The position numbers and the translations under genes are program-made. The notes below the pieces were generated by a model. It searched no databases. It saw only the letters and a list, made by a program, of their open reading frames with translations, and had not been told where the DNA came from. Source: Lysinibacillus xylanilyticus (GTDB taxonomy: Bacteria; Bacillota; Bacilli; Bacillales_A; Planococcaceae). Taken from it: 64,000 bases of DNA. Of this stretch, positions 25,372 to 33,834 are shown one piece after another (within the stretch, counting starts at the first letter, position 1; every line of letters begins with the position of its first letter). Location: contig NZ_MDDN01000001.1 in the NCBI RefSeq assembly GCF_001708185.1, forward strand, positions 372,001 to 436,000. The letters run 5' to 3'.

Positions 25372-25935
25372 TTAATTATTTGTTAATCTTAAAAAATCAT
25401 GCCAATGATTTAAGCGTGGCAGTTCAACTTGCTTGTTATACGATTGATTTTTTAAAATTACTTTTGTCTTCACATCTTGAAGTGTTTCTAATACAGCCGG
25501 TTTATCATCTACATAAATATCTAAAGAAAGTTCTTTTATGATTGCTACTTTTTCTGTATCTTGCATGCCGCAGAAAAAGTGACCTTCTGTGACTGGGAAA
25601 CCTTGTGCCCTCATCCATTCACGTGTTTGCTCACAATACTGTTTAGGACGTGACGTAATATAGTAAATCTCATGTCCCTGTTGTGCCAAAGCTTGGAGTG
25701 TTTCTAGCGCCCCCTCAAAAGAAGGACAGTCCGTAAAATATATATCCTCTAATGAACGATTCCACATCGCCGCTCCTTCTTTGTCTGTTAATCCAAAAGG
25801 TTCGTGAATTTCAACTCTTTGTAAGGCTTGAAATACTTCAAATGCAACATTTTTACCAAGCTTTTTATTATAGAGTGCAAAAGCGTGTGCTCGTAAATCA
25901 ATAAGTGTGTCATCTATATCAAAGCCAAATTTCAT
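25372..25935 (-). CDS. HAD-family 5'-nucleotidase-like phosphatase (YqfW-like)
   Basis: 187 residues. HAD motif I DIDDT near residues 6-10, motif II in YYITSRPKQY, and motif IV in DIYVDDKPAVLE. Length and layout fit the NT5C-type deoxy(pyrimidine) nucleotidase group that includes B. subtilis YqfW. GAAGGGAAG precedes the ATG. A single gene with no operon partner. The substrate is unproven. Confidence 0.82.
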   Translation of the reverse strand: MKFGFDIDDTLIDLRAHAFALYNKKLGKNVAFEVFQALQRVEIHEPFGLTDKEGAAMWNRSLEDIYFTDCPSFEGALETLQALAQQGHEIYYITSRPKQYCEQTREWMRAQGFPVTEGHFFCGMQDTEKVAIIKELSLDIYVDDKPAVLETLQDVKTKVILKNQSYNKQVELPRLNHWHDFLRLTNN

Positions 25936-26108
25936 CTAGTTTTTCTTCCCTTCAAGAAGCATTGTTTATGAAGCTTTTTCATTTTGCTTCACTAAAACTT
26001 CCCCAACAAATTGCCAACGCCTTCTTCATTTAAACGCCTGCGCAAGTGGCGAAAGTAATGACCACGCCACTCGGCCAATCCCCTACGATCCATACTTCTG
26101 CTTGACCG

Positions 26109-27218
26109 TTAGTTTCCCTCAGTTTTCTTCGGATAGGCAATAATACGTAAATCTTGCCCTACTTGCTCAAATGAAGCAAATTCTACATCCCATGCCTCAT
26201 CCATCGTAGACGGATTAGGACCAGCAAATGGTGTTAATGATAAACGACCACCGAGTACCTTTGGCGCTATGTAAATCACATATTTATTGATAGCACCTTG
26301 CTGTAAAAATGAAGAGTTTACGGTGCTTCCACCTTCTACCAAAATATCAGTAATGCCATATTGATATAGTTTTTCAAGCATATCATCCACAACAAGCCCC
26401 TCAGATTCATGTCGAACTGGTAATACAGTTACGCCTTTTTCTTCGAACGCTGTTATTTTTTCTTGGCTGGCATTCTCACTACAAACAATAATCGTTTTAG
26501 CTTCTTCAACATTTAGTACATTAGCATGTGCTGGTGTACGAAGTGAGCTATCCATAATAATGCGTACTGGATTTTTTCCGTAATCTTCCTTTAATCTTGT
26601 CGTTAATGATGGATTGTCAGCTATGACTGTACCAATACCAACTAAAATCCCATCCACCTCATGACGAATATAGTGAACATCCTCACGTGCTGCCTCACCA
26701 GTCACCCATTTGGAATGACCCGTATGGGCAGCTATTTTTCCATCTAAAGTCATCGCAAATTTTGAAATAATAAACGGTCGTTTTGTTAGCATATTGTGAA
26801 TGAAGCGTTCATTTAAGCGTTGAGCTTGAGCTTCAAGCACACCTACCGCAACCTCAATGCCCGCATCTCGTAACAGTTGAATACCACGCCCAGCTACAGC
26901 CGGATTGGGATCTTGCATGGCTACAACAACACGACTAACAGCTGAATCCTTCACTAAATTTGCACATGGAGGTGTTTTTCCATAATGTGAACATGGCTCA
27001 AGCGTTACATAAAGCGTCGCACCTTTAGCATGTTCTCCAGCCATCCGGAATGCGTGTACCTCTGCATGCGGTTCACCTGCTTTTCTGTGTAAACCGGTTC
27101 CAACGATTACATCATCTTTCACGATTACTGCCCCAACAAGTGGATTAGGGTTCGTATTTCCTCTAGCACTAGCTGCTAAATCGAGTGCTAGCTGCATATA
27201 TTTTTCATCTGTTGTCAT
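26109..27218 (-). CDS. ribD: Bifunctional riboflavin biosynthesis deaminase/reductase
   Basis: 369 residues. The N-terminal zinc deaminase domain (HAEVHAF near residue 50 and PCSHYGKTPPCANL near 75-90) is followed by the NADPH-dependent reductase domain (SKFAMTLDGKIAA..., VDGILVGIGTVIADNPSLTTR, DILVEGGSTVNSSF). It converts the GTP cyclohydrolase II product to the ribitylaminouracil precursor. The start is ATG 27218 after GTGGAGG. It follows ribA by 15 nt. No ribE (riboflavin synthase) or ribH lies nearby and no FMN riboswitch precedes the pair, unlike the standard Bacillus rib operon. Confidence 0.94.
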   Translation of the reverse strand: MTTDEKYMQLALDLAASARGNTNPNPLVGAVIVKDDVIVGTGLHRKAGEPHAEVHAFRMAGEHAKGATLYVTLEPCSHYGKTPPCANLVKDSAVSRVVVAMQDPNPAVAGRGIQLLRDAGIEVAVGVLEAQAQRLNERFIHNMLTKRPFIISKFAMTLDGKIAAHTGHSKWVTGEAAREDVHYIRHEVDGILVGIGTVIADNPSLTTRLKEDYGKNPVRIIMDSSLRTPAHANVLNVEEAKTIIVCSENASQEKITAFEEKGVTVLPVRHESEGLVVDDMLEKLYQYGITDILVEGGSTVNSSFLQQGAINKYVIYIAPKVLGGRLSLTPFAGPNPSTMDEAWDVEFASFEQVGQDLRIIAYPKKTEGN

Positions 27219-27233
27219 CTTCAAATCCTCCAC

Positions 27234-27965
27234 TTACTTCTTTTCTCGTATATGTCCAGATTTTTCAACTTTTGTGTCTAAATAAAAACGGTTTGTCTCC
27301 GTTACCCCTCCCCATAATGGGACATGTCCGTCCGCTGCTAAGCCATGCGCTTGCAATGCTGCAAGCTTCTTCGGATTATTAGTAATGAGTGTAACTGCTT
27401 TTGAACGAAGTACAGCTAACACAGTAATGGCATCTTCATAAGAACGAGTATCGTCTTGGAAGCCGAGAGCATGATTTGCTTCAACCGTATCTAACCCCTC
27501 TTCTTGTAATAAATAAGCAAGAGATTTCGAGAATAGCCCGATGCCACGACCTTCATGATCTGCTAAATAGAAAATAGCTCCACAGCCGTGCTCCACAATC
27601 ATTTTCATCGATTCATGTAATTGATAACCACAGTCACAGCGCTGGCTTCCAAAAATATCACCTGTATGACAAATGCTGTGCATACGAATTAAAGCATCCT
27701 CCGCATTTGCGAAATCTCCATAAACAAGCACTGACGATTGTTGTAAAAACGCTAAATTTGCAGATGCTAATCCATCAATAATTTCTTCTTTTGATAGTTC
27801 GGCATCTACTTTTAACCAGTTGTACCATTGAAATGTTGCTGAAAAATCGCCTTGTTTTATTGGTAATTTTACCGGACCAACTAGGCAAATATTTTCAGTT
27901 TCAGATTGCTTCACGATTGTCATTTTGTCTTTCACTATATCCATAACTTTAGTTGTAATTGTCAT
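27234..27965 (-). CDS. ribA: GTP cyclohydrolase II
   Basis: 243 residues. Opens GTP to the diaminopyrimidine that RibD processes. Zinc and catalytic motifs: HSICHTGDIFGSQRCDCG near 90-107, then DHEGRGIGLFSKSLAYLLQE and NNPKKLAALQAHGL. It is a stand-alone RibA without the RibB (DHBP synthase) domain fused in the Bacillus RibBA. The start is ATG 27965 after TTGGAG; a TTG four codons upstream is the ribosome site itself. It heads a two-gene operon with ribD. A TTGACA box is visible upstream, but I see no riboswitch. Confidence 0.93.
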   Translation of the reverse strand: MTITTKVMDIVKDKMTIVKQSETENICLVGPVKLPIKQGDFSATFQWYNWLKVDAELSKEEIIDGLASANLAFLQQSSVLVYGDFANAEDALIRMHSICHTGDIFGSQRCDCGYQLHESMKMIVEHGCGAIFYLADHEGRGIGLFSKSLAYLLQEEGLDTVEANHALGFQDDTRSYEDAITVLAVLRSKAVTLITNNPKKLAALQAHGLAADGHVPLWGGVTETNRFYLDTKVEKSGHIREKK

Positions 27966-28237
27966 ATTTTTCTCCAACCTTCTATATGTTAACAGTTAGC
28001 TAAATCTACTAACTGAGCACTTGTATTTTCACAACACTTACATAATGTAACTTAGTTTATAATAATAACCGAAAGCTGTCAAATAACTGCTGCTAATCTA
28101 TTATAAAATTAATCAGTATAAAAAACTGCTACAAGACATTTTTATCATATACTAATAGCTTATGGAGATGCTATTTTTTCTGTGCAGGCTAGTCTATAAT
28201 AAGCTGTGGCAACTGTAATGACGAAAGGAAGTTTAGA

Positions 28238-28873
28238 ATGAACTTAGAAAAAAATGTTCAGGTGAAGCAGCCAAAGTACCAACAAATAGCTGTTGATTTA
28301 GCCTCAAAAATCGTGGAAAGAAAATATCAAATCGGGGATAAAATTTATGCGAGATCCTCGCTTGCTAGCCAATATAATGTTTCTGCAGAAACTGCAAGAA
28401 GAGCGATTGCTGTTTTGCAAGACTTGGAAATTGTGGAGGCCTCTAAAGGCAGTGGGGTCATCATTAAATCATACGAAAAGGCTGCGCATTTTGTCCGCCA
28501 ATTCCATGATGTTCAATCTGTGCATGAAATACAAAATGAACTTATGACTAGTATTCAGAAACAGCACCTAGAATTAATAAATTTGCAGGAAAAGACTAAA
28601 CAGCTAATTAGTCGAACTGAACATTTCCGATCCGTCAACCCATTTATCCCGTATCAATTAGAGATGACAGCTGAAAGTCCTTGTATCCATCAGACTGTAC
28701 AAACATTAAATTTTTGGCAAAATACATCTAGTACGATTGTTGGTATTCGTCGTGGAAATGAATTATTACTGTCACCTGGTCCTTATGTATCTTTTGAAGA
28801 AGGAGATATCATTTACTTTATCGGTAATGACGAATGTTTCGCTCGAGTTCAGAGTTTTTTATATCCAAATTAA
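28238..28873 (+). CDS. busR: BusR-like transcriptional regulator (GntR HTH + RCK_C domain)
   Basis: 211 residues. The N-terminal GntR-type winged HTH (QIAVDLASKIVERKYQIGDK, then YNVSAETARRAIAVLQDLEI) is followed by a helical linker (about 95-130) and a C-terminal RCK_C/TrkA-C domain (about 140-208: TIVGIRRGNELLLSPGPYV, EEGDIIYFIGNDECF). The architecture and length equal BusR, the cyclic-di-AMP-dependent repressor of betaine uptake in lactococci and streptococci. The glycine-betaine transporter genes lie directly downstream. I therefore infer osmotic/c-di-AMP control. AAAGGAAG precedes the ATG. Ligand binding is not proven by the sequence. Confidence 0.8.
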   Translation: MNLEKNVQVKQPKYQQIAVDLASKIVERKYQIGDKIYARSSLASQYNVSAETARRAIAVLQDLEIVEASKGSGVIIKSYEKAAHFVRQFHDVQSVHEIQNELMTSIQKQHLELINLQEKTKQLISRTEHFRSVNPFIPYQLEMTAESPCIHQTVQTLNFWQNTSSTIVGIRRGNELLLSPGPYVSFEEGDIIYFIGNDECFARVQSFLYPN

Positions 28874-28874
28874 A

Positions 28875-28917
28875 AACCGCTTAAGCGCTGATATAACAGC
28901 GTTTAAGCGGTTTTTTT
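28875..28917 (+). terminator. Strong terminator after busR-like gene
   Basis: The 16-bp stem AACCGCTTAAGCGCTG/CAGCGTTTAAGCGGTT (one mismatch) plus TTTTTTTC. Confidence 0.93.
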
Positions 28918-28930
28918 CTCATTTGTCGAT

Positions 28931-28960
28931 TTGACAAAAGTAACAACCCTTTGTTAGTGT
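28931..28960 (+). promoter_or_regulatory. Promoter of the opuA-like operon
   Basis: A perfect -35 TTGACA at 28931. The best -10 is TAGTGT at 28955 with an 18-bp spacer, which is weak. It overlaps the left half of the bipartite repeat described separately, an arrangement suited to repression. Confidence 0.5.
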
Positions 28961-28973
28961 TAAGTTGTTACTT
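28938..28973. promoter_or_regulatory. Bipartite inverted repeat, candidate BusR operator
   Basis: AAGTAACAA and TTGTTACTT form a perfect 9-bp inverted repeat separated by 18 bp, overlapping the promoter. BusR proteins are known to bind bipartite sites with widely spaced half-sites. A second dyad, TTTGTC-GATTT-GACAAA, overlaps it at 28922-28938. Confidence 0.6.
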
Positions 28974-29048
28974 GTTTATTTTTGGGTATCATTATCCTCA
29001 AATAGTATTTATCTTCATTCAGTAAGTGTCCAAACACCTACTGTAATA

Positions 29049-29098
29049 GAGGAACTCAGACTAAGGACATCACATCCTGTGAAAACGCCCGAGTGAAC
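29049..29098 (-). ncRNA. Two-stem hairpin module M4 in the opuA leader (antisense)
   Basis: Minus strand: outer stem ACTCGGGC/GTCTGAGT (8 bp with two G-T), inner TCAC-AGGAT-GTGA, CCTTA, TTCC tail. It lacks other parts of the repeat families. It lies between the opuA promoter and the ATPase start, in reverse orientation to the operon. Confidence 0.45.
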
Positions 29099-29153
29099 AA
29101 CATCATGTTAATTACGCCAAGGCGAAATTTGAACTATGAAAGGAGTGGTTCTA

Positions 29154-30353
29154 TTGGAGAAAATTAAAGTGGAACATGTTTCTAAAGTTTTCGGAAAACA
29201 TATTCCTCAAGCATTAGAACTCGTCAAGCAACAAAAAAGCAAGACTGATATCTTAAAAGAAACAGGTGCAACTGTTGGTGTATACGATGCAAGTTTTACT
29301 GTGAATGAAGGTGAAATCTTCGTTATTATGGGGTTATCAGGAAGCGGAAAATCTACACTTATCCGACTTTTAAACCGTCTTATAGAGCCTACAAGCGGAA
29401 ATATTTTTATCGATGGAGAAAATATTTCTAAAATGGGTAAAGAGAGTTTACGTAATGTAAGAAGAAACAAAATGAGTATGGTCTTTCAAAACTTCGGTTT
29501 ATTCCCCCATCGTACACTTCTTCAAAATACTGAATATGGCCTTGAAATCAGAGGCATCTCAAAGGAAGAACGTCAAGCAAAAGCGGAACAGGCTCTCGAA
29601 AATGCTGGCTTGCTTGCTTATAAAGACCAATATCCGAGTCAACTATCAGGTGGTATGCAACAGCGTGTTGGATTAGCACGCGCACTTGCTAATGATCCTG
29701 AAATATTACTAATGGATGAAGCTTTTTCTGCACTTGACCCATTAATTCGAAAAGAAATGCAAGATGAGTTACTCGATTTACAACGTACATTAAAGAAAAC
29801 AATTTTATTTATCACCCACGATTTGAATGAAGCACTGCGTATTGGTGATCGTATCGCCATTATGAAAGATGGCTCAATCATTCAAATTGGTACAGGGGAA
29901 GAAATTTTAACGAATCCAGCAAATGATTATGTAAAAACCTTCGTGGAAGATGTCGATCGCTCTAAAGTACTAACAGCTGAAAATGTCATGGTTCGACCGG
30001 TATATGTCAATGTAGACTTAGATGGACCGACCGTAGCACTTAAAAGAATGCGTCAAGAAGCTGTTAGTTTGCTGATGGCAGTTGACAAAAATCGACATTT
30101 AAAAGGTTATATTACCGCTGACGACGCATTAGCTGCTGCTAAAAAACATGAACAAACGGTGCATTCAATAGTGCAATCAGAGGTGTTAACCGTTCCACCA
30201 GATATGCTTTTACAGGATATTTTAGGTATGATTCATAATTCTCCTACTCCTATTGCAGTTGTAAAAGATGAACGCTTACTAGGTGTTCTCATCCGTGGCG
30301 TTGTTATCGAAGCACTTTCAACTAGCGATGAGGAGGCAACTACACATGTATAA
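29154..30353 (+). CDS. opuAA: Glycine betaine/proline ABC transporter ATPase
   Basis: 399 residues. ABC ATPase with Walker [21 protein letters not shown], signature [16 protein letters not shown] and Walker [13 protein letters not shown], followed by two CBS domains (about 265-395) that sense ionic strength in OpuA. TTG at 29154 is the likely start because AAAGGAG lies 8 nt upstream; the ATG at 29136 precedes that site. It overlaps the permease start by 8 nt. It powers betaine import for osmoprotection. Confidence 0.93.
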   Translation: MEKIKVEHVSKVFGKHIPQALELVKQQKSKTDILKETGATVGVYDASFTVNEGEIFVIMGLSGSGKSTLIRLLNRLIEPTSGNIFIDGENISKMGKESLRNVRRNKMSMVFQNFGLFPHRTLLQNTEYGLEIRGISKEERQAKAEQALENAGLLAYKDQYPSQLSGGMQQRVGLARALANDPEILLMDEAFSALDPLIRKEMQDELLDLQRTLKKTILFITHDLNEALRIGDRIAIMKDGSIIQIGTGEEILTNPANDYVKTFVEDVDRSKVLTAENVMVRPVYVNVDLDGPTVALKRMRQEAVSLLMAVDKNRHLKGYITADDALAAAKKHEQTVHSIVQSEVLTVPPDMLLQDILGMIHNSPTPIAVVKDERLLGVLIRGVVIEALSTSDEEATTHV

Positions 30354-31200
30354 TTTCTTAGATAATATACCAGCTATACCACTGGCTCCGTGGGTAGAAT
30401 CAGCTATGGACTGGTTGACGAGTAATTTTTCAGTATTCTTTGACTCAATTCAAAAAAATGGAAAACTACTCATGAATCAGGTTACGGATTTATTAGTTAG
30501 CATCCCTGCCATTGTTCTGATCTTACTTGTGGTTATTTTCGCCTTTTTCGTTACTGGTAAAAAATTCGGGCTCGCAACGTTTTCACTATTAGGCTTGCTA
30601 TTTATTTATAATCAAGGCTTATGGACACATCTTATGGAAACAACTACGCTCGTGCTCTTTTCAAGTATTATTTCAATCATAATCGGTATTCCACTGGGCA
30701 TTTTAATGTCCAAATCAACAATAGCAGAAAACATTATTAAACCTATACTCGATTTCATGCAAACGATGCCTGGTTTCGTATACTTAATTCCCGCTGTTGC
30801 ATTCTTTGGAATTGGGATAGTACCTGGCGTATTTGCATCCGTAATTTTCGCCTTACCACCAACTGTACGTATGACAAACCTAGGCATTCGCCAAGTACCA
30901 AAAGAATTAGTGGAAGCTGCGGATTCATACGGTAGTACGGCAAGTCAGAAACTATTTAAAGTGGAGATCCCTCTTGCGAAATCAACTATAATGGCTGGGA
31001 TCAACCAAACGGTTATGCTATCACTTTCCATGGTTGTAATCGCCTCCATGATTGGTGCACCTGGCTTAGGACGTGAAGTATTAACTGCACTCCAACGTAC
31101 ACAGGTTGGGAATGGCTTTGTTGCCGGTTTAAGTCTTGTTATTTTCGCTATCATTATAGACCGCTTAACACAAAGCTTTAATAAGAAGAAAGCCGTTTAA
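30346..31200 (+). CDS. opuAB: Glycine betaine ABC transporter permease
   Basis: 284 residues with about six or seven membrane helices. The EAA-type loop is visible ([20 protein letters not shown]) together with [20 protein letters not shown] and [19 protein letters not shown], all typical of OpuAB/ProW. The start is ATG 30346 after GAGGAGG, inside the end of the ATPase gene. It is followed by a terminator-like stem and a repeat element before the binding protein. Confidence 0.93.
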   Translation: MYNFLDNIPAIPLAPWVESAMDWLTSNFSVFFDSIQKNGKLLMNQVTDLLVSIPAIVLILLVVIFAFFVTGKKFGLATFSLLGLLFIYNQGLWTHLMETTTLVLFSSIISIIIGIPLGILMSKSTIAENIIKPILDFMQTMPGFVYLIPAVAFFGIGIVPGVFASVIFALPPTVRMTNLGIRQVPKELVEAADSYGSTASQKLFKVEIPLAKSTIMAGINQTVMLSLSMVVIASMIGAPGLGREVLTALQRTQVGNGFVAGLSLVIFAIIIDRLTQSFNKKKAV

Positions 31201-31220
31201 AAGAGGCAAAATTATTAGTG

Positions 31221-31256
31221 AAAGTCCTAGTTTTCAACTTTTATTACTAGGATTTG
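31221..31256 (+). terminator. Attenuator-like stem-loop between opuAB and opuAC
   Basis: AAGTCCTAG...CTAGGATTT with a TGTGTTTT tail. It could reduce read-through into the binding-protein gene or process the message. Confidence 0.55.
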
Positions 31257-31269
31257 TGTTTTGAAGTTT

Positions 31270-31429
31270 AATCAATTATGCCACGGCATAATTGCGTCCG
31301 GAATCGGCTTTGTGCTTAGGCCTGCGTGATGCAGGTCAGTTAGCCGTTATCGCATGGATGCGATGATTTTAGGCTAACATCCTATGTGAACTCTTTTCCG
31401 ATTCCTTGACACCCGCTGAAAGAAGTTAA
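31270..31429. repeat. Family-2 dispersed repeat inside the opuA operon, with hairpin module M5
   Basis: It starts with the palindrome AATTATGCCACGGCATAATT (one change from the consensus), then GCGTCCGGAATCGGCTTTGT. Module M5 is at 31334-31382 (outer stem GTTAGCC/GGCTAAC, inner CGCAT-GG-ATGCG, TTTTA). It closes with CCGATTCC (pairing with GGAATCGG) and ACCCGCTGAAAGAAGTTAA. It ends 7 bp before the AGGGAGG of opuAC. Confidence 0.85.
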
Positions 31430-31448
31430 AATAAGGGAGGAAGATTCG

Positions 31449-32324
31449 ATGAAACTGAAAACATTATCTAAATTAGGAATGGCTTTAGGACTTGGGTTTT
31501 TACTAGCTGCATGTAGCGGCGATGATTCTAGTAAGAGTAGTGGTGACTCAAAGGATGTCAATCTAGCTTACGTAGAATGGGATACAGAAATTGCTTCAAC
31601 ACATGTAGTTGGGCAGGTGCTCGAGGATTTAGGCTACAATGTAACATTAACACCACTCGATAACGCTATTATGTGGGAGGCCGTTTCAAAAGGTGAAGCA
31701 GACGGAATGGTTGCTGCATGGTTACCAAATACACATGGCCCACAGTATGAAAAATATAAGGATGATCTTGATGAGCTAGGTGAAAACCTTGCTGGTGCCA
31801 AAATAGGCTTAGTAGTACCAAGCTATATGGACGTTAATTCGATTGAGGATTTAACAAATGAAGCAGATCATACGATTACAGGTATCGAGCCTGGAGCTGG
31901 GATTACTGCTGCTACAGAGAAAGCTTTAGAGGAATATGATAACTTAGCAGATTGGAATCTATTAACTTCTTCATCTGGTGCTATGACAACTTCACTTGCT
32001 AAAGAAATTAAAAATAAAGAAGACATTATCGTAACAGGCTGGTCTCCTCACTGGAAATTCGCTAAATATGATCTTAAATACTTAGAAGATCCAAAAGGTG
32101 TTTATGGTGGCGAAGAAACGATTAACACATTCGCTCGAAAAGGTTTAAAAGAAGAACAACCAGATGTCTATTCTGTACTAGATAACTTCCACTGGACAGC
32201 TGAAGATTTAGAGACTGTAATGCTAGAAATTATGGATGGCAAAGACCCAAAAGAAGCTGCTAAAGATTGGGTAGAAGCCAATGCAGACAAAGTTGCTGAA
32301 TGGACGAAGGATGTAAAAAAATAA
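31449..32324 (+). CDS. opuAC: Glycine betaine-binding lipoprotein
   Basis: 291 residues. Signal peptide with lipobox FLLAAC (Cys near residue 22), a Ser/Asp-rich linker, then a QAT-type substrate-binding domain (VNLAYVEWDTEIASTHVVGQ, WEAVSKGEADGMVAAWLPNT, VTGWSPHWKFAKYDLKYLED). The conserved Trp residues are those that cage the trimethylammonium group in OpuAC. AGGGAGG precedes the ATG. Membrane-anchored on the outer face, it delivers betaine or proline-betaine to the permease. Confidence 0.93.
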   Translation: MKLKTLSKLGMALGLGFLLAACSGDDSSKSSGDSKDVNLAYVEWDTEIASTHVVGQVLEDLGYNVTLTPLDNAIMWEAVSKGEADGMVAAWLPNTHGPQYEKYKDDLDELGENLAGAKIGLVVPSYMDVNSIEDLTNEADHTITGIEPGAGITAATEKALEEYDNLADWNLLTSSSGAMTTSLAKEIKNKEDIIVTGWSPHWKFAKYDLKYLEDPKGVYGGEETINTFARKGLKEEQPDVYSVLDNFHWTAEDLETVMLEIMDGKDPKEAAKDWVEANADKVAEWTKDVKK

Positions 32325-32335
32325 TTTCAAAAATT

Positions 32336-32370
32336 GACGGACAACTGACGAATGGTTGTCTGTCTTTTTT
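32336..32370 (+). terminator. Terminator of the opuA operon
   Basis: The 10-bp stem GACGGACAAC/GTTGTCTGTC followed by TTTTTT. Confidence 0.93.
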
Positions 32371-32375
32371 ATAAA

Positions 32376-32417
32376 TAAAAAGCTGAACTTTTTCAAATTC
32401 CGAAAAAATTCAGCTTT
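32376..32417 (-). terminator. Terminator of the SMR gene pair
   Basis: Minus strand: the long stem AAAGCTGAATTTTTTC/GAAAAAGTTCAGCTTT followed by a T-tract. Confidence 0.85.
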
Positions 32418-32498
32418 ACCTATAGGTTTTAGTGAAGGACATCATGATTACTTTTAAATTTTTATCTTTCTACTAGATTAACATTCTATCAGTATTAG

Positions 32499-32813
32499 TT
32501 AAGATAGTATTTTTAAAAATATCGCTGCCCCTAAAACAAGGACAATACAAACAACACGTCTCCAGTCCTTGGATTCATTAAAAAGTAGCATACCAAGCAA
32601 AGCACCACCTGCAGCTCCAATTCCTGTCCAAATTGCATATGCTGTACCCATCGGTAATGTTTTCATAGCATATGCTAGACCTGCAAAGCTTAGCGTAAAT
32701 ACAAAAATTAATAATGCTAAATTTTTCATACTCTTAACTTCATTATATTTACTAATCATATAAACACCCATCATCTCACATAAGCCTGCAACTATTAATA
32801 CAATCCATGCCAC
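32499..32813 (-). CDS. ykkD: SMR-family exporter subunit (YkkD-like)
   Basis: 104 residues, four membrane helices. The conserved Glu of TM1 is in IVLIVAGLCEMMGVYM, followed by GTAYAIWTGIGAAGG in TM3. The start GTG overlaps the upstream stop (TAGTG) after GAGGTG. With the upstream SMR gene it forms the heteromeric pair known from B. subtilis ykkCD. The guanidine-I riboswitch upstream points to guanidinium export rather than general drug efflux. Confidence 0.9.
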   Translation of the reverse strand: MAWIVLIVAGLCEMMGVYMISKYNEVKSMKNLALLIFVFTLSFAGLAYAMKTLPMGTAYAIWTGIGAAGGALLGMLLFNESKDWRRVVCIVLVLGAAIFLKILS

Positions 32814-33154
32814 TATTCATTCACCTCTTTATCTTTAGGTTCCCCCGTCACAAGCTTTAAGCCTACGACCCCTACGAGTAAAACGACGATACATAAAATT
32901 TTGGCTAGCTTCCACGGCTCTCCAAACAGCAAACTATCCGCACACACAGTTCCCGCTGTACCCAAGCCTACGAATATCGCATAAACAGTACCAACTGGTA
33001 AACTTTCTCCCGCCTTAATTAGTAAATAAAAACTAACAAAAATTGCAATAACGGTACCCATCCATTCAAGTACACTTCCTGCATGCTTTAAACCAATGAC
33101 CCAGCCTACTTCAAAAAAAGCAGCTATTATAACACTTAACCATTGTTTGTTCAT
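32813..33154 (-). CDS. ykkC: SMR-family exporter subunit (YkkC-like)
   Basis: 113 residues, four membrane helices. TM1 Glu is in [38 protein letters not shown] is the SMR TM3 signature. The start is ATG 33154 after GGAGG; longer in-frame starts lack a ribosome site. It overlaps the partner gene by 1 nt. Expression is expected to be switched on by guanidinium through the riboswitch at 33460-33552. About 270 nt of leader separates that riboswitch's terminator from this gene. Confidence 0.9.
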   Translation of the reverse strand: MNKQWLSVIIAAFFEVGWVIGLKHAGSVLEWMGTVIAIFVSFYLLIKAGESLPVGTVYAIFVGLGTAGTVCADSLLFGEPWKLAKILCIVVLLVGVVGLKLVTGEPKDKEVNE

Positions 33155-33269
33155 TGCGAATTCCTCCATTTTATTGATAAACACGAACGGGATGACTATC
33201 ATTAAGCAGTTCTATACTTGGCGAGAGTGGAGTAGATTCTCTTGCCTCCTAGTTAGTTCTTATTAGAGG

Positions 33270-33400
33270 CAGAACGATTTTCTGGCCGACCTAATCACTC
33301 CCCATTTGAAGCCGAGCAGTTTTCTGTCCTACCTGATCACTTCTCTTTTGAAGTGAAGCAGTTTTCTTCTCTCCATGAGCGTTTCCTTCCCTCTGAATAC
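33270..33400. repeat. Imperfect tandem repeat in the ykkCD leader
   Basis: About 2.5 copies of a ~55-bp unit with GAAGCCGAGCAGTTTTCT and (C)CTACCTGATCACT, diverging copy to copy. It lies between the riboswitch terminator and the first SMR gene. I recognise no function. Confidence 0.5.
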
Positions 33401-33419
33401 GCCTCAATTTAGTCAAATA

Positions 33420-33471
33420 AAAAAAGCCTAAGGAACACTGCTGTAAACAGTACTCTCTCCCAGGCTTTTAT
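33420..33471 (-). terminator. Regulated terminator of the guanidine riboswitch
   Basis: Minus strand: AAAGCCTGGG... pairs with ...TAGGCTTT and is followed by TTTTT. The 5' arm (AAAAGCCTGGGAGA) is part of the conserved aptamer, so aptamer folding and terminator folding exclude each other. Confidence 0.85.
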
Positions 33472-33552
33472 CCTTCCGTGTCACAAATTCAATTTGTGGT
33501 TTTCTCTCGGACCAGACTAGCAATTGCTACGGAACCCTAGAAAACTATCGTA
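33460..33552 (-). ncRNA. Guanidine-I (ykkC class) riboswitch
   Basis: Minus strand shows the conserved blocks in order: TTCTAGGGTTCCG, CTGGTCCGAGAGAAAAC, ACACGGAAGGATAAAAGCC and TGGGAGA. These are diagnostic of the guanidine-I aptamer. It binds guanidinium and prevents terminator formation upstream of the SMR exporter pair. Confidence 0.95.
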
Positions 33553-33834
33553 TATGATTATGTTACTAGTATAGCAAACTATTTTGTCATTTTCCACTGG
33601 TACATATTCTACTTTTCCAACTAGTACTTGTCCTTCACCTGATAACTTTTTTACATTCAGATCGGTTCCTACTGTCACAGCATAAGATTCAGATATGAGT
33701 AGGAATGTACCGTTATGAAAAAGCGTAATTTTACACTAACTTTATTTTTACTAGATTTTTTCCGAAAGATCAACAACGATATATTCTGAAAATTATGTTA
33801 AAATAAAACATAGTAGTATAAGGAGGTATTACAT

